Positions 1 through 5,576 of a DNA stretch of 20,257 nt are shown here, one piece after another. The stretch spans positions 1 through 20,257 of the forward strand of contig JAIPGT010000005.1 of assembly GCA_021735565.1 (NCBI GenBank). Direction: 5' to 3'. Source of the stretch: Patescibacteria group bacterium (lineage in GTDB: Bacteria; Patescibacteria; ABY1; JAGPKW01). A model generated the notes under the pieces. It worked only from the letters and a program-made list of their open reading frames with translations. It ran no database searches and had not been told where the DNA came from. Both the position numbers and the translations under genes were made by a program. Numbering within the stretch: position 1 is the stretch's first letter; the number at the start of each line of letters is the position of its first letter.

Positions 1-465
1 TATTAAAAATTGATATAAAAATAAACCTAAACTTTCAAAAAATATTTTTTGTTTCCCCCTTAATATTGAATAAAATGTTGTAGTAAACCCATCAATAAAA
101 ACTAAAATAAAACCTAATAATACTGTTTGTAATTTTAAAGGATCATAATTAGAAAAGTATGCTATTGTAGCACCTACAAGGCAGAATAAAATACCTGAAA
201 ATAATTTAAATAAAATCGCATAAGAAGCATATTTATTAATATTTTTTTCATCTCTTGCTGTTTCTTTAATAAGTAAACTATTAAATCCAAAATCTATAAA
301 AACAGCAAAAATAAAACAAAAACTCAAAGCAAAAGTGTATATTCCAACAGTTTCAGTTGGTAGATTTCTAGTTAATACAACAAAATAAAAAAATGCTAGT
401 ATTTTTTGAAAAATAGAGGCTGTTATTAGATAAATTGAATTTTTAGCAATAGCTTTACCAGACAT
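1..465 (-). CDS. Wzx-like polysaccharide flippase (MATE/MOP superfamily), N-terminal part only
   Basis: An open frame enters from the left edge and begins at ATG 465-463; the first 155 codons are present and the C-terminus lies outside the window. My translation starts MSGKAIAKNSIYLITASIFQ and is a run of hydrophobic segments, with NLPTETVGIYTFALSF, then FIDFGFNSLLIKETARD, then a GILFCLVGATIAYF helix. A membrane start with an RNLP...G.Y.FA motif and a DFGFN..L.KE..R motif is typical of oligosaccharide flippases that move lipid-linked glycan units across the cytoplasmic membrane. rfbD elsewhere in the window fits envelope glycan synthesis. A TGCTATAAT box lies only 6 nt before the ATG, so the mRNA is probably leaderless. 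Family call is fairly sure; substrate unknown. Confidence 0.8.
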   Translation of the reverse strand, partial: MSGKAIAKNSIYLITASIFQKILAFFYFVVLTRNLPTETVGIYTFALSFCFIFAVFIDFGFNSLLIKETARDEKNINKYASYAILFKLFSGILFCLVGATIAYFSNYDPLKLQTVLLGFILVFIDGFTTTFYSILRGKQKIFFESLGLFLYQFLI

Positions 466-471
466 AGTAAT

Positions 472-477
472 ATTATA
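472..477 (-). promoter_or_regulatory. Extended -10 box of the flippase gene, leaderless arrangement
   Basis: On the minus strand TATAAT, preceded by TGC (extended -10 form TGnTATAAT), ends 6 nt before the ATG at 465. Transcription from this box would begin at or next to the A of the start codon. No convincing -35 box is visible. Confidence 0.6.
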
Positions 478-521
478 GCAATCTTAATTTTTAATTACTA
501 GATTAATAGGAAATTTATAAT

Positions 522-546
522 AAAAAATAGGAATTATATAATTCCC
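522..546 (-). terminator. Intrinsic terminator of rplU
   Basis: The perfect palindrome GGAATTATATAATTCC (530-545) lies about 20 nt past the rplU stop. On the minus strand it is followed by TATTTTTTATT. The stem is AT-rich, but position and U-tract fit termination of rplU before the flippase gene. Confidence 0.65.
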
Positions 547-564
547 ATTTTTATAACATTTTAT

Positions 565-882
565 TTATTTTGATATTTTTTCTATTAGAACTTCTGTATA
601 AGGTTGTTTATGACCATATACCTTACTATATCTTACTTTATTTTTATATTTAGCAACTCTGATTTTATCTTTTTTTCCTTGTTGTAATATTTTAGCTTCT
701 ACTTTTACACCTTTTAACGTAGGATTTCCTATTTCTATATTACTTCCATCTTCTTCTGATAATAATAAAACTTCTTCAAAATTATATTTTGATTCTGGTT
801 CAAGGTTGATTTTTTCTATTTTTAATTTATCACCTTCTTTAACTTTATATTGTTTTCCACCAGTCTTTATAACAGCAATCAT
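565..882 (-). CDS. rplU: 50S ribosomal protein L21
   Basis: The 105-residue product matches the length and sequence style of bacterial L21: MIAVIKTGGKQYKVKEGD at the start, a GNPTLKGVKVEA segment in the middle and a basic VRYSKVYGHKQPYTEVLI tail. L21 binds 23S rRNA in the large subunit. The gene is alone: rpmA (L27), its usual partner, is not next to it, and the gene after it is a flippase with its own promoter. A near-consensus promoter lies in the 60 bp separating it from recR. The leader has no clear Shine-Dalgarno site. Confidence 0.96.
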   Translation of the reverse strand: MIAVIKTGGKQYKVKEGDKLKIEKINLEPESKYNFEEVLLLSEEDGSNIEIGNPTLKGVKVEAKILQQGKKDKIRVAKYKNKVRYSKVYGHKQPYTEVLIEKISK

Positions 883-910
883 TGTAGTTCTTTAAAAATT
901 ATATAAGAGA

Positions 911-939
911 ATTATAACAAAAAAAATATTTTTGGTCAA
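911..939 (-). promoter_or_regulatory. Sigma70-type promoter of rplU
   Basis: On the minus strand the -35 box TTGACC (939-934) is followed by a 17-nt spacer and the -10 box TATAAT (916-911), itself preceded by TGT (extended -10). The predicted start site is near 904, giving a leader of about 20 nt. The -35 box begins 4 nt beyond the recR stop codon, so rplU is transcribed separately from recR. Confidence 0.85.
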
Positions 940-942
940 TTA

Positions 943-1539
943 TTAAATATCGGTTCTTTTTGATATAGCATCTTGTAAGGTTATTATATCTGTATAATCA
1001 ATATCTAAACCTACTTGTATCCCTCTTGCAAATCTCGTTATTTTAATATTATATTTTTTTAATTTATTAGAAATATATATCATCGTAGCTTCACCTTCTA
1101 TAGTAGGGGATAGCCCTAAAATTATTTCTTTTATTTTATCTTTATTTTTCTCAATTCTATTAAAAAATTCTTTTAATTTAATATCATCTTCAGAAATTCC
1201 ATTAATTGTATCTAAAACACCATGTAATACATGATATTTTCCATTAAATTTAGACGATGCTTCTATTGTTTGTATGTTTTTTGGATATGCAACAACACAA
1301 ATTATAGAAGGATCTCTTTTTTTATCTAAGCATATATCACAATAATCTTTTTCACAAAAATTAAAACACGCTTTACATAATTTTATATCCTTTAATTCAT
1401 TTATACTTTTTATAAGTTTATCTTTTTGATCTTGATTTTGAGATAAAAGATAGAGTGTTATTTTTTCAGCGGTTTTAATTCCTATTGTAGGTAATTTATG
1501 AATTTCTTTTATTAAATTTTGTAATTTATTTGGAAACAC
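943..1539 (-). CDS. recR: Recombination mediator protein RecR, GTG start
   Basis: The 198-residue product has the RecR layout: an N-terminal helix-hairpin-helix (LPTIGIKTAEKI, about 16-27), a four-Cys zinc site (C55xxC58 and C67xxC70, with a further C62), then a Toprim domain (VVAYPKNIQTIEA, then LGLSPTIEGEATMIY). RecR works with RecO and RecF to load RecA at gaps and breaks. The start is GTG at 1539-1537, 3 nt after the ybaB stop, so the two are surely co-transcribed; ybaB-recR is a widely conserved pair. The usual third member dnaX is absent here: the upstream neighbour of ybaB is an unknown protein. No Shine-Dalgarno site is seen, so translational coupling to ybaB is likely. Confidence 0.95.
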   Translation of the reverse strand: MFPNKLQNLIKEIHKLPTIGIKTAEKITLYLLSQNQDQKDKLIKSINELKDIKLCKACFNFCEKDYCDICLDKKRDPSIICVVAYPKNIQTIEASSKFNGKYHVLHGVLDTINGISEDDIKLKEFFNRIEKNKDKIKEIILGLSPTIEGEATMIYISNKLKKYNIKITRFARGIQVGLDIDYTDIITLQDAISKRTDI

Positions 1540-1542
1540 TTT

Positions 1543-1827
1543 TTATTTTAATAAGGACTTAAATTCATCCATTCCTCTCATTTTTTCTGACATTATTTTT
1601 TGAACTTTTTTAATACCATCATTTATAGAATCTTTTATTCCATTTTCTAATTTTTCTTTTTTTCCTATAAGCTCATCTGATATTTCAATTTTTTCTACAA
1701 CTTGATTACCATTCATAGTTATTTTGATACCACCTTTATCTATAATTATAGATTCATTTTTTAATTGGTCTTGTAATTTTTTAGCTTGTCCAGCTAAATC
1801 TTTTACTTCTTTTAATTTTGAAAACAT
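1543..1827 (-). CDS. ybaB: YbaB/EbfC family nucleoid-associated DNA-binding protein
   Basis: About 94 residues from ATG 1827 (MFSKLKEVKDLAGQAKKLQD), with a helical N-terminus, a central G(I/V).I...G...V segment (KGGIKITMNGNQVVEKIEI) and a C-terminal helix with a KEKLENGIKDSINDGIKK pattern. This is the YbaB/EbfC fold, a dimeric nucleoid-associated protein. An ATG at 1836 adds three residues (MGS) but sits only 2 nt from the AAAGGA element at 1838-1843. From 1827 the spacing to that element is about 10 nt, so I prefer 1827. It directly precedes recR. Confidence 0.9.
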   Translation of the reverse strand: MFSKLKEVKDLAGQAKKLQDQLKNESIIIDKGGIKITMNGNQVVEKIEISDELIGKKEKLENGIKDSINDGIKKVQKIMSEKMRGMDEFKSLLK

Positions 1828-1856
1828 TGATCCCATATCCTTTTATTAATAATTAA

Positions 1857-2435
1857 TTATTCGTTATTTTTTAATTCTTCAAGAGTTATTGGTTGTATTT
1901 CTTTATTATTTTCTCCATTTTTTATAATATTTTCAACACCAGCCCAAAAACTATTGCTATCTTTTGGTGTTAAAATTATTACTTCATCTCCAATTTCTCC
2001 TTTGTAATAAGTTATGCTTGCTTTTTGGACTTTATATGTTTTTCCTTCGGATAAAACCTCAAAACTGCCATCATTTGCTTTTGATAATATACCTTTAGTC
2101 CTTTTTCTTGGAATAAGTTCTATTTGTTTATATACAAAAGTTCCATCCGGTTTTATAGTAAGTTTTAATTTATCACCCTCTATTATTTTAGATTTAGAGA
2201 TATAATTTGATGGAATGCTATATTGCTTCTCATCTGGACCTATCATAATTTCTCCATTAAATATTCCTTCAACTATTTTATCATCATTTTCTTCATATTC
2301 TTTAATACTTTTCAACTTATTTTTTATAGATGAAGAATCTTTTTTATTTAAATTATATTCTGATAAGGCAATATCAACCTCATTTCTTATTTTAATTAAA
2401 TGTTCTATTAGTTGTTGAATTTTTTCTTCTTGCAT
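1857..2435 (-). CDS. Conserved protein of unknown function, N-terminal helix and beta-rich repeats
   Basis: The 192 residues divide into a charged helical N-terminus (1-50, possible coiled coil) and a beta-rich body. The body shows two related units: a first one around GEIMIGPDEKQYSIPSNYIS...EGDKLKLTI and a second around GSFEVLSEGKTYKVQKASIT...GDEVIIL. The second ends in SFWAGVENIIK. Proteins with this pattern (GxxMIGxDxKxYxVPxNYxSKSKxxEGDxLKLTI) recur, from memory, in CPR genomes as hypothetical proteins; no function is known to me. It lies between rplT and ybaB on the same strand. A 6-bp tandem repeat fills its leader and no Shine-Dalgarno site is present. The duplicated barrel-like unit hints at RNA or protein binding, but that is only a guess. 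Confidence 0.85.
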   Translation of the reverse strand: MQEEKIQQLIEHLIKIRNEVDIALSEYNLNKKDSSSIKNKLKSIKEYEENDDKIVEGIFNGEIMIGPDEKQYSIPSNYISKSKIIEGDKLKLTIKPDGTFVYKQIELIPRKRTKGILSKANDGSFEVLSEGKTYKVQKASITYYKGEIGDEVIILTPKDSNSFWAGVENIIKNGENNKEIQPITLEELKNNE

Positions 2436-2464
2436 ATTTTTATTTTTATTTTTATTTTTATTTT
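2436..2464. repeat. Hexanucleotide tandem repeat (ATTTTT), about 4.8 copies
   Basis: On the plus strand ATTTTT repeats four times and then ATTTT, an exact 6-bp period over 29 bp. It touches the ATG of the unknown gene at 2435, so on that gene's strand the leader is a run of AAAAAT units. It separates this gene from the rplT terminator. Confidence 0.9.
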
Positions 2465-2498
2465 AAAATCCCTTTAATTTAAAAACTAAAGGGATTTT
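2465..2498 (-). terminator. Hairpin terminator after rplT
   Basis: Perfect 12-bp inverted repeat: AAAATCCCTTTA (2465-2476) and TAAAGGGATTTT (2487-2498) around a 10-nt loop, starting 3 nt past the rplT stop. On the minus strand the U-tract is only UUUU before A-rich sequence, so termination may be partial. The plus-strand reading has a longer T-run but no gene ends there. Confidence 0.7.
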
Positions 2499-2501
2499 TT
2501 A

Positions 2502-2855
2502 TTATTTCATTACTTTTTCTACTATATTTTTAAACACTTCTGGATTATTTTCTGCTAAATCAGCTAATATTTTTCTATCTATTTCTATATTATTTTTCTT
2601 TAAATTTCCTATAAATCTACTATAACTGTATTTTTCATTTATATCCCTTAAAGCAGCATTTAATTTTATAGACCATAATCTTCTAAAATCTCCCTTTTTG
2701 TCTTTTCTTCCAACATAAGCATGAACTCCAGCATGTTTAACGGCTTCTGTTGCTTTTTTGATTAGATTTTTTCTACCAAGTCTATAACCTTTAGCAAGTT
2801 TAAGTAACTTTTTTCTCTTTTTAGTGTGATTAACACCTCTTTTAACTCTACTCAT
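2502..2855 (-). CDS. rplT: 50S ribosomal protein L20
   Basis: The 117 residues are normal for L20: a basic N-terminal extension (MSRVKRGVNHTKKRKKLLKL, then AKGYRLGRKN) that enters 23S rRNA, followed by a helical globular part (DKKGDFRRLWSIKLNAALRD, NPEVFKNIVEKV). L20 is needed for early large-subunit assembly, and in other bacteria it represses its own infC-rpmI-rplT operon. That gene order is kept here, with 22 nt between rpmI and rplT. No clear Shine-Dalgarno site is seen. A hairpin terminator follows at once. Confidence 0.97.
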   Translation of the reverse strand: MSRVKRGVNHTKKRKKLLKLAKGYRLGRKNLIKKATEAVKHAGVHAYVGRKDKKGDFRRLWSIKLNAALRDINEKYSYSRFIGNLKKNNIEIDRKILADLAENNPEVFKNIVEKVMK

Positions 2856-2877
2856 ATTACTTCTTAATCTTAATAAA

Positions 2878-3075
2878 TTATTGAATTGTTTTTTTAGCTA
2901 AATTAAAAATCCCACCTTTTTTAGATATTGGATTTCTTTTTCTTTTATTTCTTTTAGCATTTCCATTATCTCTAGAATTAAAATGATCTTGGCCACATGT
3001 TTCATGCTCCATTTTTCCAGATTTTTTAATTTTTATTCTTTTTGCTATTTTTTTGTTTGTTTTTATCTTTGGCAT
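2878..3075 (-). CDS. rpmI: 50S ribosomal protein L35
   Basis: The 65 residues match L35 in length and charge: MPKIKTNKKIAKRIKIKKSG is the family's start, and the C-terminus is the expected Lys/Arg-rich tail with an NPISKK segment. It is a small rRNA-binding protein of the large subunit. Its ATG lies 1 nt after the infC stop (TAA-A-ATG), which suggests coupled translation of IF3 and L35. The middle (EHETCGQDHFNSRDNG) is more acidic and polar than in textbook L35 proteins. Confidence 0.93.
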   Translation of the reverse strand: MPKIKTNKKIAKRIKIKKSGKMEHETCGQDHFNSRDNGNAKRNKRKRNPISKKGGIFNLAKKTIQ

Positions 3076-3076
3076 T

Positions 3077-3634
3077 TTATTTCTTTTTTAAAGCTATTAT
3101 ACAATTTATTTTTCCGTGCTTAAAATTTAATTGGTCTTCGATGATAATATCAAATTTTCCTAATTCTTTCAAGTTTTCTATATATTTATATATAACATCT
3201 TTACCAATATCAGCATATTTTTTTTCTCTTCCTTTAAGTTGTAATTCTATTTTTATTTTATTTCCTTTAGATAAAAATCTTTCTCCTTGTTTTAATTTTG
3301 TTTCAAAATCGTGTTTTCCTATGTTTTGAGATAGTTTTATACCTTTTACAACTACTTTTATATTTTTTTTCTGATTAGCTTTTATTTTTTTCTTTTGTTC
3401 GTATAAAAATTGTCCTAAATTTAAAACTTTACAAACAGGAGGCTCTGCTTTAGGTGAAACTTCTACAAGATCAAGATTGAATTCTTTAGCATATGAAATA
3501 GCATAATTTAAATCTACTTCACCTTTTGCTTCACCTTCTGGACCAATTAAAATAACTCTATCAGCTCTAATTTCTTCGTTTTTTCTGTATTTTGGTATTC
3601 CTATTGATTTTTTTTTATAATTTTTGTTATAAAT
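3077..3634 (-). CDS. infC: Translation initiation factor IF-3 with probable ATT start codon
   Basis: My translation gives about 185 residues with the full IF3 layout. The N-terminal domain has NEEIRADRVILIGPEGEAKG, then LDLVEVSPKAEPPVCKVLN and FLYEQKKK. The linker is Lys-rich. The C-terminal domain has KLSQNIGKHDFETKL, FLSKGNKIKIELQLKGREKK and a GKINCIIALKKK end. IF3 binds the 30S subunit and proofreads start-codon choice. The frame is closed by TAA at 3652-3650, and between that stop and the conserved NEEIRA motif there is no ATG, GTG or TTG. ATT at 3634-3632 gives an N-terminus about as long as in E. coli IF3, whose gene also starts with AUU. ATA at 3604 is an alternative. The tmRNA 3' end is 25 nt upstream; rpmI and rplT follow. 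Confidence 0.93.
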   Translation of the reverse strand: MYNKNYKKKSIGIPKYRKNEEIRADRVILIGPEGEAKGEVDLNYAISYAKEFNLDLVEVSPKAEPPVCKVLNLGQFLYEQKKKIKANQKKNIKVVVKGIKLSQNIGKHDFETKLKQGERFLSKGNKIKIELQLKGREKKYADIGKDVIYKYIENLKELGKFDIIIEDQLNFKHGKINCIIALKKK

Positions 3635-3659
3635 AAATTTTTTATTTAATTATTAGATT

Positions 3660-3953
3660 TGGTGGAGATGACGGGAATTGCACCCGTGTGTAAAACTCTA
3701 CTTATAAGAATGCAAATATTTTTTGAAAAGAAATATTAAAAACTTTTGTTGTTTATTCTAAAAAGAATAGTTTTTCTTCGAAATATCGAAAGGCGTGATT
3801 TCTCCTAAATATTAAATTTAGGCCATCACTGGTTGCATTCTAAAAGCGTTAGACACTTGTTGGAATGCGTTTGCAATTTTGTTTTTTGCAACTAACTTTA
3901 AAACTTCTTCGTTATAAGTTTTTTGAATTTTAGCGACTCTAAAATTCATCCCC
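3660..3953 (-). ncRNA. ssrA: Transfer-messenger RNA (tmRNA)
   Basis: The tRNA-like ends are clear. 5' GGGGAUG (3953-3947) pairs with CAUCUCC near the 3' end, followed by the encoded ACCA (CCA = 3662-3660). A T-arm with ACGGGTGCAATTCCCGT lies just inside, and GAATTTTAGAGTCGCTAAAATTC follows the 5' end. The total is 294 nt. The resume site TTAGTT-GCA opens a tag frame at 3889, read AKNKIANAFQQV then SNAFRMQPVMA, and stops at TAA (3820-3818): 23 codons, plus the alanine carried by tmRNA. tmRNA with SmpB rescues stalled ribosomes and tags the product. smpB lies in the opposite direction just upstream. Confidence 0.97.
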
Positions 3954-3963
3954 TGTATTTGAT

Positions 3964-3991
3964 ATTATATATTATTTTTTGAAAAAATCAA
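3964..3991 (-). promoter_or_regulatory. Promoter of ssrA (tmRNA)
   Basis: On the minus strand TTGATT (3991-3986), a 16-nt spacer and TATAAT (3969-3964). The -10 box ends 10 nt before the mature 5' GGGG, so the transcript begins a few nt upstream and would be trimmed by RNase P. infC may be served by read-through from here, since no good promoter is seen in the 25 nt between them. Confidence 0.78.
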
Positions 3992-4013
3992 GGGAATATG
4001 CTATTTTTTATTT

Positions 4014-4487
4014 ATGAAAAAAGAATTTTTAAATAAAATTTATTGTGTAAATAGCAAGGCTGGGCTAGATTATGAAATTATAGATAAATATGAAGCTGGA
4101 ATTAAACTATTAGGAAGTGAAGTTAAATCTATAAGAAGCGGTGGAATGACTATTAAATCATCTTATATTAAAATTATGTCTGATTTTTCTATTGTTTTAT
4201 TAAATTCTAGAATAAGACCTTATGAAATGTCTAAAAAAGATGAAAATTATGATCCTACAAGAACTATAAAATTACTTTTAAATAAGAATGAAATATTAAA
4301 AATTTACCAAAAAGTAAAAACTAAAGGTTATTCCATTATACCTATTAAAGTTTATAACAAAAATAATTTTATTAAAATAGAAATTGCTCTTGCTAGAGGT
4401 AAAAAATCTTATGATAAAAAAGAAGATTTAAAAAAGAAAGATGAATTAAATAAAGCAAAAAGAGCTGTAAAATTTCAACAATACTAA
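4014..4487 (+). CDS. smpB: SsrA-binding protein SmpB
   Basis: The 157 residues carry the SmpB signatures: YEIIDKYEAGIKLLGSEVKS, IRSGG near the start, SRIRPYE in the middle, KGYSIIPIKVY and IALARGKKSYDKKED toward the end. The C-terminal basic tail (KAKRAVKFQQY) is the part that enters the mRNA channel of the stalled ribosome. SmpB binds the tRNA-like end of tmRNA and positions it in the A site. The gene starts 60 bp from the 5' end of ssrA and is read the other way. A weak TATGCT box (3997-4002) may drive it. There is no Shine-Dalgarno site before the ATG. Confidence 0.97.
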   Translation: MKKEFLNKIYCVNSKAGLDYEIIDKYEAGIKLLGSEVKSIRSGGMTIKSSYIKIMSDFSIVLLNSRIRPYEMSKKDENYDPTRTIKLLLNKNEILKIYQKVKTKGYSIIPIKVYNKNNFIKIEIALARGKKSYDKKEDLKKKDELNKAKRAVKFQQY

Positions 4488-4493
4488 ATTTTT

Positions 4494-4516
4494 TGATTAT
4501 TATTATTAAATAATCA
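4494..4516 (+). terminator. Possible weak terminator after smpB
   Basis: TGATTATT and AATAATCA form an 8-bp AT-rich stem with a 7-nt loop just after the smpB stop. It is followed only by TTTAG, so its activity is doubtful. Confidence 0.3.
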
Positions 4517-4583
4517 TTTAGAGTTTACATTTTTAAAAACATTTGTTATTATTAGCTTAAATAATTTGCATTATTTGTATTTT

Positions 4584-4907
4584 ATGTTAGATAATAATTT
4601 TAACGATATAACTGAACAGCTTATGAAGTCTGCAGCCGTATGTCCTCTTTGTAATAATAAAAATAAAAAGAGCTCTATGACTGTTAATCTTATTGATAGG
4701 CAAAAAGATAGAAATATTTTTTATGCTAAATGTAATTACTGTGGAGCTTCAGTAATATCTGTTTTAGATATGGCTTCTTCCGGTATAGGTAATGCTGTTG
4801 TCTTTTTAACAGATTTAACTCCGGCTGAAATTTTAAATTTAAAAGATAAGAAGCCTATAAGTATAGATGATATAAAAAACATGAAAATAAAAACTAATAT
4901 TAATTAA
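4584..4907 (+). CDS. Small conserved zinc-ribbon protein of unknown function
   Basis: From ATG 4584 the product has 107 residues: a helical start (NDITEQLMKSAAV), then C20-P-L-C23 and C50-N-Y-C53. The two CxxC pairs about 26 residues apart make a likely zinc ribbon. A hydrophobic ASVISVLDM segment follows, then a FLTDLTPAEILNLKDKKPIS motif. From memory, proteins with EITEQLM.SAAVCPLC and a closing LTDLT motif recur in CPR genomes without a known role. A TTG at 4566 would add six residues, but the ATG fits the conserved start better. It lies between smpB and rplY, so a link with translation is possible but not shown. Confidence 0.85.
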   Translation: MLDNNFNDITEQLMKSAAVCPLCNNKNKKSSMTVNLIDRQKDRNIFYAKCNYCGASVISVLDMASSGIGNAVVFLTDLTPAEILNLKDKKPISIDDIKNMKIKTNIN

Positions 4908-4920
4908 TAATTTTACAGAA

Positions 4921-5562
4921 ATGATAAAAGAAAAAATTGAATTAAAGTCAAAAATAAGAGACTCAAAAAGATCAGTAAATAAATCTTTAAGAAAGGAAAG
5001 TAAAATTCCTGCTGTTATTTATAGCCATTCTTTAAAAGAAAATATTTATATTTCAGTTGATAAAGCAGAATTTTTAAAAGTTGCTCAAATCGCTGAAAAA
5101 AGCTCTATTATAGATCTTGATGTTGATGGAAAAACTCATAAAGTTCTTATAAATGATGCTGCTTGGAATTATAAAGGAGATTTAATACATATTGATTTTT
5201 ATGAAGTTAAAAAGGGTGAAAAATTAACTACTGAAATTCCTATAGAATCTATTGGGGAAGCTCCTGCTTCTAAAAAAGGCTTATTACTAGAACAACATTT
5301 AGAATCTATAAAAGTTAAATGTACTCCTGAAGATTTAATAAAATCTTTTGAAGTTGATATTTCTTCATTATCTGAAGATGGAGATGTTATTAGAATATCT
5401 GATATTAAAATTTCTGAAAAATTTGAATTATTACAAGATTTAGAAGAAGTTATATTTATTGTTCAAACAACAAGAGAAGTTGTAGAAGAAAAACCTGAAG
5501 AAGAAGTAGAAGAAGAAGCCGCTCCTGAATCTGAAGAAAATAAAGAATCTGAAAAGAAATAA
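4921..5562 (+). CDS. rplY: 50S ribosomal protein L25 (CTC/TL5 type)
   Basis: The 213 residues show the two-domain CTC form. The N-terminal L25 domain (1-95) binds 5S rRNA and has SLRKESKIPAVIYS, then AWNYKGDLIHIDFYEV. The C-terminal TL5 beta domain has PIESIGEAPASKKGLLLEQH and ISSLSEDGDVIRISDI. A strongly acidic Glu-rich tail (about 185-213) ends the protein. The start ATG at 4921 is 14 nt past the zinc-ribbon stop; there is no Shine-Dalgarno site. The gene ends 14 nt before the DUF3048 gene, suggesting one transcript from the zinc-ribbon gene onward. Confidence 0.95.
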   Translation: MIKEKIELKSKIRDSKRSVNKSLRKESKIPAVIYSHSLKENIYISVDKAEFLKVAQIAEKSSIIDLDVDGKTHKVLINDAAWNYKGDLIHIDFYEVKKGEKLTTEIPIESIGEAPASKKGLLLEQHLESIKVKCTPEDLIKSFEVDISSLSEDGDVIRISDIKISEKFELLQDLEEVIFIVQTTREVVEEKPEEEVEEEAAPESEENKESEKK

Positions 5563-5576
5563 TTTTGTTTTTTATA

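Noticed and set aside
2014..2418. Two plus-strand open frames of 63 and 67 codons
   Set aside because: They are antisense to the 192-residue conserved gene, lack start signals and have AT-rich, low-complexity products.
3042..3329. Plus-strand open frame of 95 codons
   Set aside because: It is antisense to infC, whose protein is unmistakable.
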